A DNA stretch of 64,000 nt from Clostridia bacterium (lineage in GTDB: Bacteria > Bacillota > Clostridia > Oscillospirales > CAG-272): NCBI GenBank assembly GCA_017387685.1, contig JAFOEU010000030.1, positions 1 to 64,000 of the forward strand, in the 5' to 3' direction. Shown here one piece after another: positions 24,723-33,118 of the stretch. Within the stretch, counting starts at the first letter, position 1. The number at the start of each line of letters is the position of its first letter. The position numbers and the translations under genes were made by a program. The notes beneath the pieces are model-generated. The model saw nothing but the letters and a program-made list of their open reading frames with translations, did no database searches and was not told where the DNA came from.

Positions 24723-25508
24723 ATGTTTAAGCTTTTTGATAATTTCTTCACCCACAAGGACTTCCTTACTACTCTCGATCTGCCGGGGCGGCTCTTTTCA
24801 CCGCTTCATCTGATATTTTCCGCCTGCCTTTTGGCGGTCATCATTCATTCGGCTTTCCGTGTTGCAAAGAAATCGGAAAGCGCACAAAGGCGTCTGCTTT
24901 TGACGCTCTGGGTGTTTTTCGTGATCTTCGAGATCGTCAAAACGCTTTACGAAACATTTTGCGGAGCGAAGGTACATTTCGAGGTCGGCGGAGTTCTGCC
25001 GCTTTACCCTTGCAGTGTGTACCTGTATTCCCTCCCATTTTGCTTTTCAAAGAACCGTAGGGTAAGGCTCGCCGCTTGCGGATACCTTTTCACGATGGGA
25101 CTGCTCGGCGCGGCGATCAATTTCGTCTATCCCGCAAACGTCCTCTCGAACTATTCCTGCATCTCATTTATGGGGTTCCACACGCTTTCCTTCCACGGGA
25201 CGATGCTCTTTTCGATGCTTGTGATGCTCATTTCGGGTTATCACCGATACGACGGCATCAAAAAGCCTTGGGAGTTGATCCTACCCGCACTTCCGATGCT
25301 GATCATGTCGATCCCCGCGAATATAATCAATTTCTCTCCGATCGGCTCGGACTATATGTTCTTCAAATGCAACTCCTTCTTCCTCCCCGCGCTTTTCGGC
25401 GGACTACCCGACGGCGTGACTACGGTGCTGGCTTACTTGCTTTACGCGATACTGCCGGGGCTATTCTATTTGCCGGTCTATATGAAAAACAAGAGATCAA
25501 CTAAATAA
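24723..25508 (+). CDS. YwaF/TMEM164-like integral membrane protein
   Basis: A 261-residue protein with about seven membrane helices and the family signature in the centre: LPLYPCSVYLYSLPF, then FMGFHTLSFHGTMLF with conserved His residues. Such proteins are annotated TIGR02206/YwaF; the eukaryotic relative TMEM164 is an acyltransferase, so a lipid acyl-transfer role is possible, but this is inference. Ribosome site AGGAAG lies upstream of the ATG. A long bidirectional terminator lies just past the stop. Confidence 0.85.
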   Translation: MFKLFDNFFTHKDFLTTLDLPGRLFSPLHLIFSACLLAVIIHSAFRVAKKSESAQRRLLLTLWVFFVIFEIVKTLYETFCGAKVHFEVGGVLPLYPCSVYLYSLPFCFSKNRRVRLAACGYLFTMGLLGAAINFVYPANVLSNYSCISFMGFHTLSFHGTMLFSMLVMLISGYHRYDGIKKPWELILPALPMLIMSIPANIINFSPIGSDYMFFKCNSFFLPALFGGLPDGVTTVLAYLLYAILPGLFYLPVYMKNKRSTK

Positions 25509-25547
25509 AAAATGAAGATTTTCGCCGAAGCGAAAATCTTCATTTTT
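25508..25547. terminator. Bidirectional terminator between convergent genes
   Basis: A long stem (AAAAATGAAGATTTTCGC paired with GCGAAAATCTTCATTTTT, loop CGAA) with A-runs on one side and T-runs on the other works for both the YwaF-like gene (plus) and the YdcF-type operon (minus). Confidence 0.85.
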
Positions 25548-25548
25548 A

Positions 25549-26163
25549 TTAAATCTCAAAATCCTCGATAACTCCCGTGTCTGCCATATCCTTAAGCAGT
25601 CTGATCTCGGTGTCGAGGGCTTTGATGTTGGCTTCCTGCGCGAACCATTCGTCGGTCGGGGCGTTGTGGAATGCCGGGTAGCCCGAGAAGGTGAGCTTTC
25701 TCGGCATAAAGGCTTTTGCGAGGGTGAGGCTGCGCTTCATATGCGCCTCGGAGGTGACGATGATGACGTGATCGACCGTCTTCATCTTCAGCTTGCGGAC
25801 TATCTGCAGAGTTCCGAAGATCATATTTTCAATCGTCGTGGTCGCCTGATTTTCAAGGATGATCGCCTCCTCGGGCACTCCCTTTTCCATCAGTATGCGC
25901 TTCATAAAATGCGACTCGCTGATCTGCTCGCCGTCGATATCCCACTTAACGCCGCCGCTGGGGATGATGTAGGGCACTCTGCCCGCGCGGTAAAGCTCTG
26001 CCGCCGCGAGGGCGCGGTTGCGGGCATTATTCGGATTGCCGCCGAGCAGGAGTGCGACGGGCGCGCTTTTGCCATCGTCGACGATACCGCCGCAGACAAA
26101 TTCATATTTTTCACGGGGAGAGAGCGCCATAAGCGTCTCTTTTTTGATTTCGGTAATTTTCAT
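25549..26163 (-). CDS. YdcF-type (DUF218/ElyC/SanA) family protein
   Basis: A 204-residue soluble DUF218 protein with ALLLGGNPNNARNRALAAAELYRAG, VPYIIPSGG, the acidic ENQATTTIENM box and VIIVTSEAHMKRSL. Related proteins act in envelope sugar metabolism or bind SAM; no signal peptide or membrane anchor is present here, unlike SanA/ElyC. It is third in the minus-strand operon, one base after the zinc-ribbon partner of the AAA+ ATPase, so it may belong to that system. Confidence 0.85.
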   Translation of the reverse strand: MKITEIKKETLMALSPREKYEFVCGGIVDDGKSAPVALLLGGNPNNARNRALAAAELYRAGRVPYIIPSGGVKWDIDGEQISESHFMKRILMEKGVPEEAIILENQATTTIENMIFGTLQIVRKLKMKTVDHVIIVTSEAHMKRSLTLAKAFMPRKLTFSGYPAFHNAPTDEWFAQEANIKALDTEIRLLKDMADTGVIEDFEI

Positions 26164-26164
26164 T

Positions 26165-27553
26165 TCAATGTTCCTTTCCGCACGTCGGGCAGAGGAATGC
26201 GCCCTCGTCCGATATCGGCGTTATATTTCTGTAATAGTAAAGCCTCTCACCGCCGTGCGACTTTCGGGTGAAATTCTTGATGGAGGTGGAGTAATAGCCC
26301 GTGCCCGTTTCGGGGCAAACGTGCGCGCGGATGACGGTTCGACACGCGCCGCATTCGTATGACTCATCGGTTTGAGTCATAGCTTTACCGCAAAATGGGC
26401 AGATTTTATGTTCGTCATCGGCATACACCATCGCGCGGAGCAGCATCTGCTGAATTCGGCGGAACGAATCGATATCGTAGAGGCTGAGGCGGAGCGATTC
26501 TACGCCGTCGGGCGTGACGGTTATGACCTCGTGGGCATCATATTTACTCTCGCGCATAGGAGATAGGAATATTTTATATTCAAATTCCTTCTTGACAGCA
26601 AGCAGGATACCGCCGCCCTCGGCTTTGATAGTAAGTATCCAATCGCCGAAGCGTGCGGATGTATTGATGTCCCTGAAATCCATTGTTCGATATCTGTCGA
26701 ATTTAAAGTTAAAATGTCCCGCCGCAAAGACGCAGAGCATCGCGCAGAAGTGGAAATATTCGTCCGCCTCCACTCCCGCCGCATCGGAAAGATCGACCGC
26801 GCCGATATCCGAGAGGTATTTCGCGAGCGAATAGAGCTTGCGGTAGTCCTTTTGCGAGCGGAAAATATTCGTGCGCTTGAGCGAGAGCTTCGTTTTGCTC
26901 CTTTTGCACTTTTTATATACGGGCATCGAGAGGCGCAAGGTCAGCGTGCGCTCGATCACGACGAGCTTGTCGAAGCAACGCTCGATCGGGAGCAGATATT
27001 TATCGTAATCGCGCAGATAACCTGTGTGGAGCTTTCCGAGGGCGAGAAAATATGACGGATGATTCTCGCGCTCGAGCAGATTGAAGCTCATTTCGCGGTT
27101 TGCGTAGAGCATATCGCGCAGAACGGCAAGGTTGGATTCAGTCAAGCGCAGTATCGCATCGACCGTCCGCGCGAACACTATGTTTTCGTAGAGCGCGTAA
27201 TCGTCCTCCTGCCTGATCGACATCAGCTTGCGCGGGATCAGCTGACCGTCACGGACATTCTCCCACAGCTCGCTGTGCACCGAAATGTGCGCCAGAGTCT
27301 TGTTATTGACCACGCGCACCGCCTCGACGGGCAAAATTTCGCCCGTGTCGCGCAAGCGTATGATCGGCGAGGCGAAAATATGCCGCAGAGCGGGGAGCGC
27401 GGAGACGATCCGATCGAGTATCGCTTCAAGACCCGCTAGGTCGATATCCTCGCGCAAGGCAAAAAGATTGAGATCGGTCTGCGTCAGCGCGTCGAAATCC
27501 GTGTAGGAGATCGGCGCGGGAAGGAATAATTTACGGTAACAGAGGTCGCTCAT
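26165..27553 (-). CDS. Zinc-ribbon partner of McrB-like ATPase (DUF2357/McrC-like, tentative)
   Basis: 462 residues, not matched with certainty. The N-terminal half contains DDYALYENIVFARTVDAIL, reminiscent of the E-N-R/I-F/V segment in DUF2357/McrC-type partners, and a central basic region (PVYKKCKRSKTKLSLKRTN, then FRSQKDYRKLY). The C-terminus has a zinc ribbon (CPFCGKAM...CGACR) and further cysteines in HVCPETG and CPTCGKEH. I could not find a PD-(D/E)XK nuclease motif. It starts 3 nt after the ATPase stop with GAGGAC upstream, so the two are a unit. An adaptor or target-recognition subunit is the inferred role. Confidence 0.55.
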   Translation of the reverse strand: MSDLCYRKLFLPAPISYTDFDALTQTDLNLFALREDIDLAGLEAILDRIVSALPALRHIFASPIIRLRDTGEILPVEAVRVVNNKTLAHISVHSELWENVRDGQLIPRKLMSIRQEDDYALYENIVFARTVDAILRLTESNLAVLRDMLYANREMSFNLLERENHPSYFLALGKLHTGYLRDYDKYLLPIERCFDKLVVIERTLTLRLSMPVYKKCKRSKTKLSLKRTNIFRSQKDYRKLYSLAKYLSDIGAVDLSDAAGVEADEYFHFCAMLCVFAAGHFNFKFDRYRTMDFRDINTSARFGDWILTIKAEGGGILLAVKKEFEYKIFLSPMRESKYDAHEVITVTPDGVESLRLSLYDIDSFRRIQQMLLRAMVYADDEHKICPFCGKAMTQTDESYECGACRTVIRAHVCPETGTGYYSTSIKNFTRKSHGGERLYYYRNITPISDEGAFLCPTCGKEH

Positions 27554-27556
27554 TTA

Positions 27557-29902
27557 TCAGTCCTCGTTGAGGCTCAGAACGAAGTCGCGGCAACGGAGCA
27601 ATCCGAGGCGTTCAAACTCTCCGGCAAGTGCTTCCTTATCGTCAACGCTCTTGAACTCAAGCTTTGCAACGATCTTGGAGAGCAGAATGCGCTCAAGACC
27701 GTCCGCGATCGCTCGCTCACCGCCGCCGAAGCAAGCGGCGTAGATACGGACGAAATCCTCGATCTGATTTGCGATTCGGTTGCCGAAGGAAATATTATAG
27801 GGCGCGAGCAGAGCCTCGACCTGCGCGATGACGGGCGAGGACTCGATATCGAAGTAAACGGCGCGCTTTGCCTCGCGGAAAAGGTCAAGCAGAGTCTGCG
27901 CGGAGACAAATCTCTGCGGTATCGGCTCGGAGGTCGAACGAATCTTCGGCGCGCGGCGGTTGAAATTCATTGTATGTGCGCGGTCATAGACCTTGTCGCT
28001 GATCTCAAACGTGCTTTCGTCGCGGTTTGCCGTGCCGACGAACCACACGTTTTCGGGAATCTTGATCGAAAGTCCCTCGGAAAGACCGAGATAACGATAA
28101 CGCACGCCGCCGTGCTTGCGGTAAAGGGGCGTTCCGAGCAATCTGATCGAGCGTTTGCCCTCTTCATTTTCCATCAAGGAAAGAAAATCCGAGAAATAAT
28201 ACTCGATTCGCGAGAGGTTCATCTCGTCAAGAACGATAAACGTGGGGCGTTCGGGGAAAAGACGGGCGCGGTAGAGTGCCTGCGTGAACTTTTTGGGCGT
28301 GTAAACACGGCTGAATTCGTTGTAATAGCCGAGCAGCTCGTTTTTATCGCGCCAAGCCGACTCAACCTCGACAAGGTCGCATCCACCAAAGATCGCCTCG
28401 GCAAAAATCTTCGGAAGGCTCGTTTTACCCGTACCGCTCATACCCTGAAGGATGGTCAGACGCGTCGTTCCGAGTCCCGCGATGAAGGTCGCGATGTCCT
28501 CGGGGGTGTAGTAGAGGTGGAGGCGCGAGTCGCGCGCGTAGGTTACCACGAAATTGACAAGCTCGGGGAGTGTGGGATTTTCAAACTCCGACGCGGAATC
28601 CACCTCGAGCTCTTCCTTGAGAGTTTCGTAACCTCGGTCGATCACGGTGAAGGCGGGGCAAGGATCGTGGTCGCCGGGCGCGGCGGGAGTTTCATTTTCC
28701 TCGGGAAGCTCTTCAGCGAAGGAGGAATCGAGAGTGCCTACCGTTTGTGCGCCCGCGATGATAAGCTCGCCCTTTGTTCCTCTCGAATAGGGCTTGCGGA
28801 TCAGAATAAGGCAGATGAGCACGAGTGCGCCGACGAAAAACCAATGCGAGGGGCTTTGAATATCGTAATTGAGACCGATCGACTCGGGATCGACAAGACC
28901 GCCGAAGCCGTGCGCTTCAAGCTGGAAGGATATCCAGGAGTCGAGCACGTCCTTGTTGATCTGCTCCGCGATGGCGAAATACTTTCCGAAAAGACCGACT
29001 ACAAAGGTGGTCACGCCGCCCGTGACGATCTGAGCGAGCGAGATCTGATAATAAAGCTTTGAGCGACCTATCCACGAGGTCAGCGCAAGCAGAAAGAGCG
29101 CAAAGTTTGCCGCAACGAAGGCGAGGACGAAGAAGGTGAGTATCTGCATACCGCCCGTAACCTCGGTGACACCGCGCAGAGCGTCAAGTCCGTTGAAATA
29201 GATCTCGGCGATCTCGATGTCGAACTTTACCCAAAGAATATCTCCGAGTGCGCAGAGAATAGCGATCGCGGAAAGTGCGGCGGAGTAAATGAAAAGCTCA
29301 AATCGTGCTCCGCGAGCGATGTTTTTGGGCTTTTTGACCTTTTCTGCGGAGAGCGTGTTTCTTGTCAGAACGGCAAAGATGACCGTCATAACGGCGCATA
29401 CCCAAAAGGCAATTCCGCCCGAGGGCTTATAGTGAGTGGTGGTCGATGCCGCGTTGCGGATCGCGGACGCGACTATGCTTGCAACGAGAAAAGCGGCGGT
29501 TGTGAAATCGGCAAAAATAATGAGATTTTGAATGGCTCCGACGAATTTGCCGTCCTCTGCGGAATATTTGCGTGCTGCGGCGAAAAGGAAGTACGCTGCA
29601 ACCGCGCCGAAGATTATTATAGATATAAAGAGCACGATCGCCTCGACCGTAAAGAGGTCTCCCACAGGAATGGAGCTGCTAATGCTCGGCACTCTTTTGT
29701 TGAAAATATCAAACGCACGAACTCTGCCCTCGGTGATCGATACGTCGAACCCAACGGCGGATGTTCGGTAAAAGGGCGCCCAAAGGAGCGAGAATATCAG
29801 AATGACCGAGATAATGCCGATGCATATCAATGCTTTTTTTCTTGTATTTTCATCGAAAGCAGGAAGCGTTATCGTCCTGCCCGTATTTGGTTTTCGTGTC
29901 AT
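27557..29902 (-). CDS. Membrane-anchored McrB-like AAA+ ATPase
   Basis: 781 residues. The first 380 hold about eight membrane helices separated by short loops, with no resemblance to McrB target domains. A Pro/Glu-rich linker leads to an AAA+ module with Walker A GMSGTGKTS (about 488-495), Walker B FIVLDEMNLSRIEYYFSDFL (about 556) and the sensor region WFVGTANRDEST in the place of McrB's GTMNxxDRS. This is the McrB/MoxR-like branch. ATG 29902 is preceded by GGAGG; an earlier in-frame ATG at 29953 lacks a site. It is first in an operon with the zinc-ribbon protein and a YdcF-type gene. The role is unknown; membrane-localised defence or protein-complex remodelling are possibilities. Confidence 0.8.
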   Translation of the reverse strand: MTRKPNTGRTITLPAFDENTRKKALICIGIISVILIFSLLWAPFYRTSAVGFDVSITEGRVRAFDIFNKRVPSISSSIPVGDLFTVEAIVLFISIIIFGAVAAYFLFAAARKYSAEDGKFVGAIQNLIIFADFTTAAFLVASIVASAIRNAASTTTHYKPSGGIAFWVCAVMTVIFAVLTRNTLSAEKVKKPKNIARGARFELFIYSAALSAIAILCALGDILWVKFDIEIAEIYFNGLDALRGVTEVTGGMQILTFFVLAFVAANFALFLLALTSWIGRSKLYYQISLAQIVTGGVTTFVVGLFGKYFAIAEQINKDVLDSWISFQLEAHGFGGLVDPESIGLNYDIQSPSHWFFVGALVLICLILIRKPYSRGTKGELIIAGAQTVGTLDSSFAEELPEENETPAAPGDHDPCPAFTVIDRGYETLKEELEVDSASEFENPTLPELVNFVVTYARDSRLHLYYTPEDIATFIAGLGTTRLTILQGMSGTGKTSLPKIFAEAIFGGCDLVEVESAWRDKNELLGYYNEFSRVYTPKKFTQALYRARLFPERPTFIVLDEMNLSRIEYYFSDFLSLMENEEGKRSIRLLGTPLYRKHGGVRYRYLGLSEGLSIKIPENVWFVGTANRDESTFEISDKVYDRAHTMNFNRRAPKIRSTSEPIPQRFVSAQTLLDLFREAKRAVYFDIESSPVIAQVEALLAPYNISFGNRIANQIEDFVRIYAACFGGGERAIADGLERILLSKIVAKLEFKSVDDKEALAGEFERLGLLRCRDFVLSLNED

Positions 29903-29935
29903 AGGCTTGTCCTCCGTCGATATTACTTCATAATA

Positions 29936-29964
29936 ATTATACCAATAAAACACTCGTGTGTCTA
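29936..29964 (-). promoter_or_regulatory. Promoter of the McrB-like operon
   Basis: On the minus strand TAGACA and TATAAT are 17 bp apart, with the -10 about 34 bp before the chosen ATG. Confidence 0.65.
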
Positions 29965-29975
29965 TATATATGACC

Positions 29976-30012
29976 GAAAAAAACGCTCAAGGTTTCACAT
30001 CCTTGAGCGTTT
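29976..30012 (-). terminator. Terminator of the dapA-dapB-ddh operon
   Basis: On the minus strand the stem AACGCTCAAGG/CCTTGAGCGTT (11 bp, 8-nt loop) is followed by TTTTTT, about 50 nt past the ddh stop. Confidence 0.9.
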
Positions 30013-30059
30013 CTCTCTTTTGAACAAAAACGAGTGTTGAAATTTGTATAAAATGCCTA

Positions 30060-31034
30060 TCAAAGCATATGCGCACGAAGCTCCTCGGGCGAAAGGGGCG
30101 AGAGGTCTGCGGGCGCGATGTCGAAGATGGTCTTGCATCCCGTCATGCCGCGGCGGTACATACGGTCGATGGCACGCGCGCAAGCGACGAGAACGCTTGA
30201 GGTAAACTCGGGATTCGAATCAAGCGCGAGCGAAAACTCAACGGTGTGGTTATGCTCGCCCGAAAGTCCCGTCTTGCCGCTTCTGATGACCGAGCCGCCG
30301 TGAGGAAGCGCGGAGTGGTTCGCACGAAGCTCATCGAGGGTGATAAAGTTAACTGTGGTATCGTAATCGGCGAAATAGTTGGGCATATTCTTGATCTCGG
30401 ATTCGATTCTCGCGAGATCTGCGCCCTCCTCTGCCACAACGTAGCACTCGCGTGTGTGCTTCTGTCTTGTAGTCAGCTCGGGCATCGAGCCCGAACGAAC
30501 GGCATCGAGTGCCTCGGGGACGGGGACGGTGTACTGTCTTGCGTCAAGCACACCCTCGATGCGGCGAATGGCATCGGAATGTCCCTGACTTACGCCTCTG
30601 CCCCAAAAAGTGTAATCCTTGCCCTCGGGGAGAACAGACGAAGCATAAAGCCTTGCGATCGAGAAAAGACCGGGATCCCATCCGCCCGAGATCATTGCGA
30701 TATGACCGCTCTTCGCTGCCGCCTCGTCAACGCGGGCGAAATGGGCGGGAATGGTAGCGTGGGTGTCGTAGCTGTCGATGACGTTGAAGTGCTCGGCGAG
30801 AGTGTGCGTCATTCGGGGCAGATCGGTCGCACTGCCGCCGCAGAGGATGAGGACGTCGATCTTATCCTTGAAATCAAGGATCGACTCTGCCGAATAAACG
30901 GGCGTGCCCGCAGTTTTGACAGCCGCAGGATCGCGGCGGGTGAAGACCGCGACGAGCTCGCAGTCGGTGTGGTATTTCATAGCAGCCTCGACGCCTCTGC
31001 CGAGGTTGCCGTATCCGTAAATTCCAATTTTCAT
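30060..31034 (-). CDS. ddh: meso-Diaminopimelate dehydrogenase
   Basis: A 324-residue Ddh, which makes meso-DAP from tetrahydrodipicolinate in one NADPH- and ammonia-dependent step. The dinucleotide fold starts IGIYGYGNLGRGVEAA; FTRRDP follows as the NADP phosphate-binding turn, then SGGWDPGLFSIARLY and FWGRGVSQGHSDAIRRIEGV, which are characteristic. It is last in the lysine operon, 4 nt after dapB. With dapA and dapB this gives a short route to DAP, so the acylated DapD/DapH branches may not be needed. The product feeds cell wall, lysine and possibly dipicolinate. Confidence 0.96.
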   Translation of the reverse strand: MKIGIYGYGNLGRGVEAAMKYHTDCELVAVFTRRDPAAVKTAGTPVYSAESILDFKDKIDVLILCGGSATDLPRMTHTLAEHFNVIDSYDTHATIPAHFARVDEAAAKSGHIAMISGGWDPGLFSIARLYASSVLPEGKDYTFWGRGVSQGHSDAIRRIEGVLDARQYTVPVPEALDAVRSGSMPELTTRQKHTRECYVVAEEGADLARIESEIKNMPNYFADYDTTVNFITLDELRANHSALPHGGSVIRSGKTGLSGEHNHTVEFSLALDSNPEFTSSVLVACARAIDRMYRRGMTGCKTIFDIAPADLSPLSPEELRAHML

Positions 31035-31038
31035 CTTT

Positions 31039-31809
31039 TTATACCTTTTGGGGAGTTTTTGCGCCGCTGACGAGCGACTTCATATCGTACATTCCCGCCT
31101 CGCAATTAACGAGGAATGCCGCCGCGGCGAGTGCGCCCTCGGCGAAAAGCGCACGGGAGTGTGCCTCGTGCTTGAGGGTGATGGTCTGATTGGGCGTGCC
31201 GATCATAACCTCGTGCTCGCCGACAATGTTGCCCATTCTGATGGCGTGGATGCCGATCTCCTCGCGTGTTCTCTTGCCCTGACCGCTTCTGCCGCAGTTG
31301 AGCGTCGCCTCGGGACGAACGTCGCAGAGAGCATCGGCAAGCATAAGTGCCGTTCCGCTCGGAGCATCGACCTTGCGGTCGTGGTGCTTTTCAATGATTT
31401 CGATCTCCGCCTCGGGGAAAGCCGCCGCCGCTTGCTTTGCAAGCTCAACGAGGAGCGCAACGCCGAGGGACATATTCGCCGAGAAGAAAAGCGGGATCTT
31501 TTCAGCCGCGAGCGCGATCTTTGCCTTTTCCTCGGGCGTATGACCCGTGGTGCAGAGCACGGTGGGAATATTTCTCGCGATCGCAAAATCAAGAAGCGCG
31601 GGAGTTACGGTGTGATGCGAGAAATCGACGATGCAATCAACCGCCGCCTCGGGTACGTCGGAAAAGTCCTTGTAAACTATATAGGTCTCGCCGCCCTTGG
31701 CGAAAGCATCGACACCGCCGATGCACTCCGCACCGCGATATCCCGCCTCGCAGAGCGCGAGGACTTCTCTGCCCATATGTCCGCAGATTCCGTTTATCAG
31801 TATTTTCAT
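31039..31809 (-). CDS. dapB: 4-Hydroxy-tetrahydrodipicolinate reductase
   Basis: A 256-residue DapB. The Rossmann loop is INGICGHMGREV, the substrate-binding and catalytic segment is EKHHDRKVDAPSGTAL (catalytic His and Lys), and CTTGHT lies at the nucleotide/substrate junction. It reduces the DapA product with NAD(P)H. It starts 12 nt after dapA with AAAGGT as ribosome site and sits under the lysine riboswitch. Confidence 0.97.
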   Translation of the reverse strand: MKILINGICGHMGREVLALCEAGYRGAECIGGVDAFAKGGETYIVYKDFSDVPEAAVDCIVDFSHHTVTPALLDFAIARNIPTVLCTTGHTPEEKAKIALAAEKIPLFFSANMSLGVALLVELAKQAAAAFPEAEIEIIEKHHDRKVDAPSGTALMLADALCDVRPEATLNCGRSGQGKRTREEIGIHAIRMGNIVGEHEVMIGTPNQTITLKHEAHSRALFAEGALAAAAFLVNCEAGMYDMKSLVSGAKTPQKV

Positions 31810-31821
31810 TTCAAATTACCT

Positions 31822-32706
31822 TTAGATAAGATTTTCGGCTCTCATAAGATCGTAGAGAACCTTTGCCTTGTCCTCGCTCATGGGAGTGAGGGGCAGACGG
31901 AGATAGTTCTCGCCGAATCCCATTGCCGCGCAAGCCGCCTTTGCGGGGATCGGGTTGACCTCCGAGAAGAGGGCATTGATGAGGGGTATGTAGTGGAGCT
32001 GCATTTCGCGCGCGCCCGCAACGTCGCCCGCGAGGAACTTCTTGCACATAGCCGAGGTTTCAGCGGGGAGAATGTTGGAGAGAACCGAAATTACGCCCTT
32101 GCCGCCGAGCGACATAACGGGAACGATCTGATCGTCGTTGCCCGAGTAGATGTCCATCTTGTCGCCAACGAGGGAGGCAAGCTCCGCGATCTGCGAGATA
32201 TTTCCGCAAGCTTCCTTGATCGCAACGATGTTTTCGTGCTCTGCGAGCTTTGCCGCAGTCGCGGGGAGCAGATTACAGCCCGTGCGCGAGGGGACGTTAT
32301 AGAGGATGCAAGGCTTGTCGGATGCCTCCGCGATCTTGAGGAAGGAGAGCTCCATACCCGCCTGAGTCGCCTTGTTGTAGTAGGGGGTGACGAGGAGCAT
32401 AGCATCCGCGCCGACAGCGGCGGAATACTTGGTCAGCTCGATCGCGTAAGCGATATCGTTCGAGCCCGTGCCCGCGATGACGGGAACTCTGCCCGCAACG
32501 CGCTCAACGCAATACTTGATAGCCGCCTTGTGCTCGGCGTCATCGAGGGTGGAGCCCTCTCCTGTCGTGCCGACCGCGACAAGCGCGTCAATGCCGTTTT
32601 CTATCTGGAAATCAATAAGCTTACCGAAATTTTCAAAGTCGATGCCGGATTCGGTAAGGGGAGTAACGAGGGCGGTAGCCGCGCCGGTGAATACAGTTTT
32701 CTTCAT
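31822..32706 (-). CDS. dapA: 4-Hydroxy-tetrahydrodipicolinate synthase
   Basis: A 294-residue TIM-barrel DapA condensing pyruvate and aspartate semialdehyde. Schiff-base Lys164 is in VAIKEACGN; Tyr136 (LYNVPSRTG) and the GTTGEG loop (Thr47, Thr48) complete the catalytic triad region. First gene of the operon and the direct target of the lysine riboswitch and terminator upstream. GAGG lies before the ATG. Confidence 0.97.
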   Translation of the reverse strand: MKKTVFTGAATALVTPLTESGIDFENFGKLIDFQIENGIDALVAVGTTGEGSTLDDAEHKAAIKYCVERVAGRVPVIAGTGSNDIAYAIELTKYSAAVGADAMLLVTPYYNKATQAGMELSFLKIAEASDKPCILYNVPSRTGCNLLPATAAKLAEHENIVAIKEACGNISQIAELASLVGDKMDIYSGNDDQIVPVMSLGGKGVISVLSNILPAETSAMCKKFLAGDVAGAREMQLHYIPLINALFSEVNPIPAKAACAAMGFGENYLRLPLTPMSEDKAKVLYDLMRAENLI

Positions 32707-32738
32707 TTTATATATACCTCATAAATTTATTACGCATG

Positions 32739-32765
32739 AAAAAAGGCAGCCGCAGAGAGGCTACC
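32739..32765 (-). terminator. Riboswitch expression-platform terminator
   Basis: On the minus strand GGTAGCC/GGCTGCC (7 bp, one G-U pair) is followed by TTTTTT, about 30 nt before the dapA start. It forms the off-state of the lysine riboswitch. Confidence 0.8.
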
Positions 32766-32789
32766 GATATCCCGGGCATTCGGGAGGTG

Positions 32790-32950
32790 GGTATTGGATA
32801 GCTCTCCGCTTAAGCGACAGCAGGGCGGATATTCTCCGAACTGCCAGCCAAGTGCGCGCCACTGCACCGACTTCGGCACCCGTACCTTTCCCGCGTGACT
32901 TTGGCAGTCGTTTTCCCGCGGTATTCTTTACAAGGTGCGCCTCTATCAAA
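32790..32950 (-). ncRNA. Lysine riboswitch (L-box)
   Basis: Read on the minus strand, the conserved blocks occur in order: GATAGAGGCGCA at the 5' end, GGGAAAGGTACGGGTGCCGAAG, TTGGCTGGCAG, and the 3' closing GGAGAGCTATC, which pairs back to the first block (P1). That matches the five-helix lysine aptamer. High lysine should stabilise P1 and allow the terminator at 32739-32765 to form, switching off dapA-dapB-ddh. Confidence 0.93.
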
Positions 32951-32960
32951 CATTTTTTAC

Positions 32961-32989
32961 ATTGTACCACACTTTTGAGCGTTTGTCAA
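32961..32989 (-). promoter_or_regulatory. Sigma-A promoter of the lysine operon
   Basis: On the minus strand TTGACA, a 17-bp spacer and TACAAT lie just upstream of the riboswitch aptamer. Confidence 0.85.
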
Positions 32990-33059
32990 TAGGTAATAAT
33001 AAAAAAGATTGCGAATTTGAGCATTTGTCCGTTACGGTAATTTAATTTTCTCAAATCCC

Positions 33060-33094
33060 TTGCTTTTTCCCTTAAAATATGCTATCATTATAAT
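33060..33094 (+). promoter_or_regulatory. Candidate promoter of the DtxR-type gene
   Basis: TTGCTT and TATCAT are spaced 17 bp apart; a TATAAT immediately after (33089-33094) is an alternative -10. It lies 25-31 bp before the start. Confidence 0.5.
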
Positions 33095-33118
33095 ACCAAC
33101 CAAAAAGGAGTGATCAAA

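Noticed and set aside
26165..27553. Calling the zinc-ribbon protein a true McrC nuclease
   Set aside because: No PD-(D/E)XK motif could be found; the similarity to DUF2357 is limited to short segments.
27974..29062. 362-codon plus-strand frame opposite the McrB-like ATPase
   Set aside because: The sense strand encodes Walker A/B motifs and membrane helices; the antisense frame has no recognisable domain or ribosome site.
31048..32724. 558-codon plus-strand frame opposite dapB and dapA
   Set aside because: Pure antisense of two conserved enzymes with intact motifs; caused by GC-skewed codon use.
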